Below are positions 15,258 to 20,310 of a stretch of DNA of 20,310 nt, one piece after another. The stretch covers positions 1 to 20,310 of the forward strand of contig DASQWB010000122.1 in the NCBI GenBank assembly GCA_035640455.1. Reading direction: 5' to 3'. Position 1 is the first letter of the stretch, and each line of letters opens with the position of its first letter. Source of the stretch: AC-50 sp035640455. Lineage in GTDB: Bacteria > Actinomycetota > Thermoleophilia > Gaiellales > Gaiellaceae. The notes beneath the pieces were generated by a model that had not been told where the DNA came from, searched no databases, and worked only from the letters and a program-made list of their open reading frames with translations. The position numbers were made by a program, and so were the translations under genes.

Positions 15258-15441
15258 TTTCAGGTCCACGAGGCGCCGTTCTTAGACGCGCAACCTGACC
15301 TCATCGCGCTGGTTCCGCACGCGAACTGACCCAAGAGGCGGCCCGCCGAAGATCGAGCTATGGTCGCTGGCGTCCCTCAAGGCAGTGCGGGCCAGCGGCG
15401 CTTGCGACGCCCTGGCCCGTGGCACCGGAAAGGAGCTTCCG

Positions 15442-15654
15442 ATGCAGACACAGCGTATGTGCGCCGCGCGAGCTAGGGACGACCGAGGCGAGGAATGCAC
15501 GGCCGCGGCACCGGCAGCATGGCTTGCCCGTGGGGTGCACTTATTCGATCTTCCTGCAAATCTGTCGGTTCCGCACGCGCCCGAGTTTGTGAACCCGTGG
15601 GGTTCACTTATTCGATCGTCCCTGCATGTCGCCAGAATTCGGGTACGCGGCTGA
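15442..15654 (+). CDS. Small open frame with a good ribosome site, running into repeat units; probably a truncated gene
   Basis: The ATG at 15442 follows AGGAG (15431-15435) at six bases. It encodes 70 residues starting MQTQRMCAARARDD. No family is recognised. From about residue 30 the frame crosses the two repeat units at 15528-15669, so that part is probably not native protein. It may be the 5' end of a gene broken by the repeat element. Low confidence. Confidence 0.25.
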   Translation: MQTQRMCAARARDDRGEECTAAAPAAWLARGVHLFDLPANLSVPHAPEFVNPWGSLIRSSLHVARIRVRG

Positions 15655-15669
15655 TTTTGTGCACCCCAC
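15528..15669. repeat. Two tandem ~70-bp units with GTGGGGTNCAC inverted ends
   Basis: Unit A (15530-15596) starts GTGGGGTGCAC and ends TTTGTGAACCC. Unit B (15597-15669) starts GTGGGGTTCAC and ends TTTGTGCACCCCAC. The first 30 or so bases of each, through TTATTCGATC and CTGCA, are nearly identical. At the A/B junction GTGAACCC (15589-15596) and GGGTTCAC (15600-15607) form a perfect palindrome around GTG. The right end of B is the exact inverse of 12577-12590. They look like element ends or a small non-autonomous element. Confidence 0.6.
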
Positions 15670-15671
15670 GC

Positions 15672-15887
15672 GATCCCGACGTCGGCCCGAACCTGTGGCG
15701 GGAGCTTGCGTCGCTCCGGGGCGAGCCCGGCCCGCGCCCACCGGGTCCGTGGATCGAGCGAAGTCTCGAGCGACACCTCGCGCGGTCGCAGCGCGAGCTC
15801 GCCCGACGGCTCGACCGCATGGCCGCCGCCGCGGCCGGCCGCGTCTTCCCGCTTCCGCGCCGGGGAGTGGTAGAAGACCAGGCGTGA
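15672..15887 (+). CDS. Orphan C-terminal coding segment, unrecognised
   Basis: Directly after the repeat units a frame with strong third-position GC bias encodes about 70 residues: DVGPNLWRELASLRGEPGPR, then WIERSLERHLARSQRELARR, ending in VVEDQA and TGA. It is predicted to be a basic amphipathic helix. There is no start codon with a ribosome site within this segment, so it may be the 3' end of a gene cut by the repeats. Function is unknown, and a chance frame in GC-rich DNA is possible. Confidence 0.25.
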   Translation, partial: DPDVGPNLWRELASLRGEPGPRPPGPWIERSLERHLARSQRELARRLDRMAAAAAGRVFPLPRRGVVEDQA

Positions 15888-15990
15888 CGCCAGCGGGCTC
15901 CGGGTCGTCCGGGTCGAGGGCGACGCGCCGACGCGCGGCAGGAGCGCGGGCGAGCTTCTCGGATCCTGCTCGGATGGCTCGATCGCGTGA

Positions 15991-16018
15991 GGGGGCGTAG
16001 CGCGCCGGTCACGCCCCC
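15991..16018 (-). terminator. Hairpin terminator candidate for the FAD oxidoreductase operon
   Basis: GGGGGCGT (15991-15998) pairs perfectly with ACGCCCCC (16011-16018) over a 12-base loop. It lies 14 bases beyond the stop of the minus-strand FAD oxidoreductase gene. There is no U-tract, which is common in high-GC genomes. Confidence 0.5.
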
Positions 16019-16031
16019 GCACGCTACCGGG

Positions 16032-17936
16032 CTATAGGAACGCGGCCGTTTCCTGGGCCGTTCGCTTGCCGGCGAAGATCGCGTCCTCGATCGCGGGCGC
16101 CCCTTCGGAGTCCTGGGCGGCGAAGCTGATCCTCCCGATCTGCCGGCGGGCGATCGTCCGCGGCCCGTCCGTACGCATGATCTGGCCATTCGGTGCCATC
16201 GTCGGCTGGCCGAACGTCCAGCCGACGTACGGAACGACCATCCCGTGACCCCAGCGGTACAGGTAGATCGCGCTGACGTCCCGCGTCCAGTCGAAGCCGA
16301 ACGGCCCGAAGACCCGCTCCATGTCCGCGCGCAGCGAGTCCTCGTACTCGGAGAAGGGCGTCGTGAGCAGCTTGATCCGCTCCTCCTGGCGCGTCGTGTT
16401 CGGGTCCGTGAAGAAGCCGCTGTAGAACGTGAGCACGTTCGGCCGGGAGCCGTCGTTCTTCCTCGCGGGATCGTTCATCACCTTCGTGTAGTCGGCGACG
16501 ACCGCGTCCTGCCAGAACTTGCTCCCGAACCAGTAGTAGTCGTACGCCATGCCCGCGTTGACCAGGAACTGGCTGTTCCGGATGGCGACGTTCGCGATCG
16601 GAACGGGGATGTGCCGGTACTTGCTCGCCGCGGACAGCTGCTCGGCGCTCATCAGATGCTCGGTCAGGCGATGCCCCGTGTGCATCTGGCCGGCGAGGAC
16701 GACCGCCTTGGCGTTGGCCTTGAAGAAGGTACCGTCGCGGAAGTACCGGACGCTGGCCCCGGTGGCCGACGTGTCGGCGCGGAGCGCATTCGCGCCGATC
16801 CGGTAGCGGACCTTGTTCGTCGTCTTGTCGAGCTCTCCGAAGTTGATCGGGTTGTTCAGGATGTCGTTCTGACTCGACCCTGCGATCGACGCCGGGATGA
16901 GGAACTTGAGCGCCCGCCGCGCGACGTACGACGTGCCTCCGGGGAAGGCGCAGAGCGGGAAGTACTCGGCGGCGATGAAGCTGATCGAGCTGTAGGCGTT
17001 GGCGTACTGCGTGAAGCACGCGAGCGCGTCGCTCGCGTACAGGTCGTAGAAGTCCGCGACGGCCGGGTGGTAGCCCCTGTCGACCGTGAGGTAGTCGCGG
17101 AACGACTTGTGGGCGAGGTAGTCGTACTTCGGGTCGGAGTTGTCGGGCGGGTCGGTCGGCGACCCGTTCGTGTTGTACCAACCGCGGAGGTCCTGCCGCG
17201 CCGCATGGAAGTCATGCAGGATCGCCGTCGGGAACGGCATCTGGTCGATGCCCTGGTCGTCGAACGGGTCGATGACCCACTTCGTCGTGAACCCCGGCAG
17301 GTATGCGTTCCTCGTCGTCGCCGGCGCCGTGGAGTCGAAGTAGTAGTTGTAGAACGGTGCCGTGACGACGTTGGCGGCGTACTCGACGCCGATCCCGCCG
17401 TAGAAGTCGAACAGGAACGTGTCATACGGGTAGACGAAGTACGCTCCGGCGCACGACGCCTGCGTCGACAGGGGCGGGCTGTCGTCGTCCCGTGACGCGT
17501 TGCCGCCGACCCGTGGGTTGTTCTCGAGGATCAGGATCTTCGCGTTCGGCTTCTGCTTCAGCGCGAAGAAGGCCGTCGCGAGGCCGCTGATCCCGCCGCC
17601 GACGACGATCAGGTCGTACGAGCCCGTGTCGTCGACGACGTTGTAGGTGCCGCCGAGGTTGTCAAACGAGCTCGAGGCCACCTTCACCGTGTTCTTGCCC
17701 CACGTGAGCCGCTCGTCGCGCAGAAGGTGGGCGATGTCGAACGTGCTGCGCAGGTTGCCGCCTCGCAGCACGCGCGGGTCGAGACCGATGCTGCCGTCCG
17801 GCGGAAACGTCGTGCCGGGCGGATAGTGGGCCAGCGCCCGGGCGGGGAACGACGCAAGAACGGCTACGCCGCCGGCCGCGATGAGCGCTCCCTCGAGGAA
17901 GTCTCGCCGGGTGATCCCGTCTTCGTTCGCTGCCAT
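16032..17936 (-). CDS. Tat-exported FAD-dependent oxidoreductase, spermidine dehydrogenase/amine oxidase-like
   Basis: A 634-residue flavoprotein. It starts with a Tat signal (TRRDFLEGALIAAGG, residues 9-23, then a hydrophobic stretch to ALA). The segment LDPRVLRGGNLRSTFDIAHL precedes the dinucleotide fold YDLIVVGGGISGLATAFF (GGGISG, 113-118) and ends in the FAD ribose-binding ILILENNPRVGGNA. The C-terminal IGRISFAAQDSEGAPAIEDAIFAG is the second FAD contact. The arrangement resembles bacterial spermidine dehydrogenase and related amine oxidases, but the substrate cannot be read from the sequence. The ATG at 17936 has a GGAGGGG ribosome site. The gene lies 19 bases downstream of the lysyl-oxidase-like gene, so they form an operon of two exported oxidases. 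Confidence 0.8.
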   Translation of the reverse strand: MAANEDGITRRDFLEGALIAAGGVAVLASFPARALAHYPPGTTFPPDGSIGLDPRVLRGGNLRSTFDIAHLLRDERLTWGKNTVKVASSSFDNLGGTYNVVDDTGSYDLIVVGGGISGLATAFFALKQKPNAKILILENNPRVGGNASRDDDSPPLSTQASCAGAYFVYPYDTFLFDFYGGIGVEYAANVVTAPFYNYYFDSTAPATTRNAYLPGFTTKWVIDPFDDQGIDQMPFPTAILHDFHAARQDLRGWYNTNGSPTDPPDNSDPKYDYLAHKSFRDYLTVDRGYHPAVADFYDLYASDALACFTQYANAYSSISFIAAEYFPLCAFPGGTSYVARRALKFLIPASIAGSSQNDILNNPINFGELDKTTNKVRYRIGANALRADTSATGASVRYFRDGTFFKANAKAVVLAGQMHTGHRLTEHLMSAEQLSAASKYRHIPVPIANVAIRNSQFLVNAGMAYDYYWFGSKFWQDAVVADYTKVMNDPARKNDGSRPNVLTFYSGFFTDPNTTRQEERIKLLTTPFSEYEDSLRADMERVFGPFGFDWTRDVSAIYLYRWGHGMVVPYVGWTFGQPTMAPNGQIMRTDGPRTIARRQIGRISFAAQDSEGAPAIEDAIFAGKRTAQETAAFL

Positions 17937-17955
17937 GTCTCCCCTCCTTGGCGCT

Positions 17956-18789
17956 CTAGACGCCGGGCCTCGGGCCGCCGGTCGTGTATGGGACGCCGAC
18001 TCCGAGCGTGACCCAGGTGCCGGTCGTGTTGTTGGCGTCGTTCTGCTCGAAGAGGATCCCGGCCGCGTCCACCGTCTGGCGGATGAAGTACTGCGCCTGC
18101 GGCTGGTTCATGAGGTCGGTGACGTCGAAGCTCTGGCCGAAGAGCATCTTGTCGTAGACGTCCTCCCAGCCGACCGAGGTGCCCATGTTCACGTAGGTCG
18201 ACGAGGCGTTCGGATCGCAGCCGTTGAACGCGGGTGCGGTCGGGAAGCCGGGAAGGCTCGAGTCCGTCGCGACCACGTCGGCCAGGCAGAAGGCGACCTT
18301 CGTGTTCGGCTTTACGGGCTTGAGCTTGGCGTTGAGGAGCTCGTACTGCATGACGCCGTCGAGATGCCAGTGGTGGTGGAGGTCGTGGTACGTCATCGTC
18401 CCGACCTGCACCTCGTCGCACGACCCGTTGGCGTGGAAGACGCGCTGGTATGCAGGCATCGTGTTCGGGGCGGGGACGTTGCCGGCGACCGGATCGCGAT
18501 AGCCGACGACGTTCAGCGTCCCGGCGCCGAGGTTCTTGATGCCGGCGGAGAAAGCGAGCAGGAACTGGCCCGTCTGCGGGTCGCGCCAGATGATGTGGTC
18601 ATCGGCGAGGAGCTGCTGGTCGGGGACGAGCTCCGGCAGGAGACCACCTGCCGTGAGCGTCGTCGACGTGCACGGGAACTGGTTCTGGCCCCCGCCTTCG
18701 CCGGCTGCGGCAGTAGCGCCGATCAGCGCGGCGACGACGGTCAAGAACGCGGCTAAAGCGCGGGTTGCGACTCGATGTCGCCTTTTCAT
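17956..18789 (-). CDS. Secreted lysyl oxidase-like copper protein
   Basis: A 277-residue protein with a signal peptide (MKRRHRVATRALAAFLTVVA, cleavage expected after ATAAAG). The core motif YHDLHHHWHLDGVMQYELL (H135-H142 region) is the His-rich copper site of the lysyl oxidase family. The C-terminal half has the family's GWEDVYDKMLFGQSFDVTDL and IRQTVDAAGILFEQNDANN. Lysyl oxidases convert primary amines to aldehydes, releasing ammonia and peroxide; bacterial members are little studied. I choose ATG at 18789, because GGGGAGG lies six bases upstream and it begins the signal peptide. An upstream in-frame ATG at 18831 lies in the predicted promoter. It is the first gene of the operon with the FAD oxidoreductase and has a TetR-type operator over its promoter. 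Confidence 0.85.
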   Translation of the reverse strand: MKRRHRVATRALAAFLTVVAALIGATAAAGEGGGQNQFPCTSTTLTAGGLLPELVPDQQLLADDHIIWRDPQTGQFLLAFSAGIKNLGAGTLNVVGYRDPVAGNVPAPNTMPAYQRVFHANGSCDEVQVGTMTYHDLHHHWHLDGVMQYELLNAKLKPVKPNTKVAFCLADVVATDSSLPGFPTAPAFNGCDPNASSTYVNMGTSVGWEDVYDKMLFGQSFDVTDLMNQPQAQYFIRQTVDAAGILFEQNDANNTTGTWVTLGVGVPYTTGGPRPGV

Positions 18790-18830
18790 GAGCAACCTCC
18801 CCTTTGGTCGCCGGACGGTGACGACGCGCA

Positions 18831-18859
18831 ATCTTCTCTCTGACCAAACGCTTGGTCAA
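18831..18859 (-). promoter_or_regulatory. Predicted promoter of the lysyl oxidase-FAD oxidase operon
   Basis: On the minus strand TTGACC (18859-18854), a 17-base spacer and GAAGAT (18836-18831). The -35 box is good and the -10 box weak. The operator palindrome covers the -35 box and most of the spacer. The start would be about 35 bases before the ATG. Confidence 0.45.
18841..18858. promoter_or_regulatory. TetR-type operator 1
   Basis: TGACCAAACGCTTGGTCA is an 18-bp palindrome with perfect 7-bp arms (TGACCAA/TTGGTCA). It lies between the divergent lysyl oxidase and tetR genes. Its inverse matches operator 2 (19546-19563) at 17 of 18 bases. Confidence 0.75.
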
Positions 18860-18886
18860 GAGGCGCGGATTAGAATCGGTCTGCCC

Positions 18887-19570
18887 TTGGGCAACTCGAA
18901 CGCCCCTCCTCGCGCTGACGTCGCCGAGCCGGCGACCGGAGTCGTCGCCGAGTCCACGGTCGAGCGCGCCGGGCGCGGAGCGGACACGCGCAGGCGCATC
19001 ATCGAGGCGGCGTGGAGCATCATCGCCGAGCGGGGGATCTCGGCGCTCACGACCCGGCTCGTCGCACAGCGGGCCGGGGTATCGCACGGAATGTGCAACT
19101 ACCACTTCGCGGGCAAGGAGGACCTCGTCATCGCGGTCGTCGACTACGCTCGCCACTATTGGATCACGCCGCTCGAGGAGCATCTCGCCGCGCCCCTGCC
19201 GGCTCGCGAGAAGCTCGAGCGCATCATCGACTGGATGGCGAAGCCGGCGACGCGCGAGGTCATGCGCGTACACACGCAACTGCTCTCGCAGGCCGAGTGG
19301 AACGACGAGCTCAGGGAACGTATGGCCGTCGAGTACGGCCGCTGGCAGGCCTTGTACGTGCGTCTCTTTCGCGAACTCGCCGAAGACGGGCCGCTCGTTC
19401 CCGCACTCGACCCGGTCAAGCTCGGCGTTGCCTTCGCGACGATGGCCGACGGTCTCGTCTGGCAGCAGTCGCTCGATCCGACCCTCGATACCGAGCCGTT
19501 CATGCGGGCGTTCGTCGACGTTGTCCTGGCTGAAACCCCGCATCTTGACCGAGCGTTTGGTCAGGCGTAG
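18887..19570 (+). CDS. TetR/AcrR-family transcriptional regulator
   Basis: A protein of about 227 residues. After a 30-residue flexible N-terminus comes the TetR DNA-binding domain: TRRRIIEAAWSIIAERG (34-50), then the helix-turn-helix ISALTTRLVAQRAGVSHGMC with NYHFAGKEDLV. The C-terminal ligand/dimer domain is helical, with the LVWQQSLDPTLDTEPFM segment typical of AcrR-type members. No ATG or clear ribosome site is present. The TTG at 18887 is the first plausible start after operator 1, so the start is uncertain by a few tens of codons. It probably represses itself, the divergent oxidase operon and the downstream lipoprotein gene through the two palindromes. Its stop codon TAG is also the first half of the -10 box of the next gene. 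Confidence 0.85.
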   Translation: MGNSNAPPRADVAEPATGVVAESTVERAGRGADTRRRIIEAAWSIIAERGISALTTRLVAQRAGVSHGMCNYHFAGKEDLVIAVVDYARHYWITPLEEHLAAPLPAREKLERIIDWMAKPATREVMRVHTQLLSQAEWNDELRERMAVEYGRWQALYVRLFRELAEDGPLVPALDPVKLGVAFATMADGLVWQQSLDPTLDTEPFMRAFVDVVLAETPHLDRAFGQA

Positions 19571-19573
19571 ACT
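19545..19573 (+). promoter_or_regulatory. Promoter with embedded TetR operator 2, upstream of the solute-binding protein
   Basis: TTGACC (19545-19550), a 17-base spacer and TAGACT (19568-19573) form a good sigma70-like promoter. The palindrome TGACCGAGCGTTTGGTCA (19546-19563) covers the -35 box and spacer, with the same geometry as at operator 1. It sits in the last codons of tetR. Confidence 0.65.
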
Positions 19574-19606
19574 CGCGCGATCCAGTACGACGGGAGGTGG
19601 AGCGTC

Positions 19607-20310
19607 GTGTGCTGCGGCCTCCGAGGAGCTGCAAAGAACCTCGGTCGAATCGTGTTGCTCGCCCTGGTGGTCGTTGCCCTTACGGCATGCGGCTCGAAGA
19701 AGGGAGAGGAGGGTGGCGGTAAGCTCGACCGAAGCTCGAACACGCTCGTCGTCGCGGTCGACGCATTCAACGCCGACTTCGACCCCGCAAGCGCATACCT
19801 CCTCAGCGAAGCGCTCATCTGGCGGGGCATCTACGAAAGCCTCATCCGGCTGAAAGGCGACAGCGCGACCCAGGTCGAGCCGTTGCTCGCCGACAGGTGG
19901 AAGGCGAACGGAGACAAGAGCTCCTGGACCTTCCACATTCGTTCGAACGTCAAGTTCAGCGACGGGACGCCGCTCGACGCCAAAGCCGTGAAGGCCAATT
20001 ACGTGCGCACGATCCGTCTCGAATTGGGCACCCAGTTCATCCTCGGCAGCTTCATTTCCAACCCAGAAAAGAGCATCGTCGTCGTCGATCCGATGACCAT
20101 TCGCTTCGACATCGGCCGGCCGGTGCCCCACTTCGACGTGGTCCTTGCGGCGCAGTACGGAATGGGCATCGTCAGCCCCAGGGTCTTCACGGCGCACTCG
20201 AAGGGCAAGAAGGACCAGGGGCACGACTACCTCCAGTCGCACGCAATCGGCACCGGACCGTACGTGCTCAAGACGCTACAGCCGGGGAACCAGGTCGTCC
20301 TCGAGCAGAA
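19607..20310 (+). CDS. ABC-transporter solute-binding lipoprotein (SBP_bac_5 family); 3' partial
   Basis: The frame runs from GTG at 19607, after a GGGAGG ribosome site (19592-19597), to the window edge without a stop, giving 234 codons. It has a lipoprotein signal with hydrophobic VLLALVVVALTAC, so Cys28 would be lipid-modified, followed by a Gly/Glu linker. The mature part shows the family 5 (peptide/nickel/opine) pattern: LVVAVDAFNADFDPAS, IYESLIRL, LLADRWKANGDKSSWTFHI, VKFSDGTPLDAKAVKANYVR and AIGTGPYVLK. It would bind a substrate outside the membrane and deliver it to a permease, probably encoded beyond the window. Its promoter carries the second TetR operator, linking uptake to the amine-type oxidases. 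Specificity is not readable from the sequence. Confidence 0.88.
   Translation, partial: MCCGLRGAAKNLGRIVLLALVVVALTACGSKKGEEGGGKLDRSSNTLVVAVDAFNADFDPASAYLLSEALIWRGIYESLIRLKGDSATQVEPLLADRWKANGDKSSWTFHIRSNVKFSDGTPLDAKAVKANYVRTIRLELGTQFILGSFISNPEKSIVVVDPMTIRFDIGRPVPHFDVVLAAQYGMGIVSPRVFTAHSKGKKDQGHDYLQSHAIGTGPYVLKTLQPGNQVVLEQ

Noticed and set aside
15282..16022. Minus-strand frame of 246 residues over the repeat units
   Set aside because: It crosses both repeat units and the terminator region, has no ribosome site at its start, and matches no family.
16245..17495. Plus-strand open frame of 416 residues opposite the FAD oxidoreductase
   Set aside because: The opposite strand has the Tat signal and FAD motifs; this frame is Arg/Val/Glu-rich without domains.
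18599..20242. Minus-strand open frame of 547 residues opposite tetR and the lipoprotein gene
   Set aside because: It covers two genes with clear motifs, both operators and their promoters; it is a shadow.
1..20310. CRISPR array, rRNA, complete tRNA or riboswitch
   Set aside because: No regularly spaced repeats, rRNA sequence, full tRNA fold or known riboswitch core was recognised in the window.

Overview
The window is GC-rich bacterial DNA. The codon bias (strong G/C at third positions, frequent GTG/TTG starts), an F420-type luciferase-like enzyme, a DUF6457 protein and apparently leaderless starts suggest a high-GC Actinomycetota, perhaps a deep lineage such as Thermoleophilia. The lineage is inferred, not shown. 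The organism very probably uses selenocysteine, because a formate dehydrogenase gene carries an in-frame UGA at the exact Sec position, followed by a SECIS-like hairpin.

Left part (1-3216): the end of a polysaccharide deacetylase faces a sulfur/redox cluster. The cluster holds a frameshifted DsrE-family gene, a collapsed remnant of a radical-SAM gene joined to the tail of a redoxin gene, a DoxX membrane protein, and a rhodanese-CBS protein. The rhodanese frame is interrupted by one UGA where I recall relatives having Cys. A hairpin follows that UGA at almost the same spacing as in the formate dehydrogenase, so it may be a second selenoprotein. This is the most interesting item in the window.

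Central part (3372-12375): an intact molybdenum/formate block. It holds Mrp (Fe-S carrier), MoaA (molybdopterin synthesis), a convergent LLM oxidoreductase, a DUF6457 protein, and then a respiratory formate dehydrogenase operon: Sec-containing catalytic subunit, FdhE, four-cluster ferredoxin subunit and NrfD-type membrane anchor. A consensus-like promoter lies directly in front of the catalytic subunit. Electrons from formate would pass through the Fe-S subunit to the membrane anchor and the quinone pool.

Junction region (12376-15900): a gene graveyard. It contains a transposase N-terminus, an intact S51 peptidase, an alpha/beta hydrolase broken into three frames, the tail of a sensor kinase, the 3' half of a tRNA-Thr gene flanked by paired heptamer repeats (an att-like arrangement), and two tandem ~70-bp units bounded by GTGGGGTNCAC-type inverted ends.

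Right part (16032-20310): a lysyl-oxidase-like secreted protein and a Tat-exported FAD amine-oxidase-like protein form one minus-strand operon. It is divergent from a TetR regulator, which is followed by an ABC-type solute-binding lipoprotein cut by the window edge. Near-identical 18-bp palindromes overlap the predicted promoters of both the oxidase operon and the lipoprotein gene, so one TetR regulon for uptake and oxidation of an amine-like substrate is a reasonable hypothesis.
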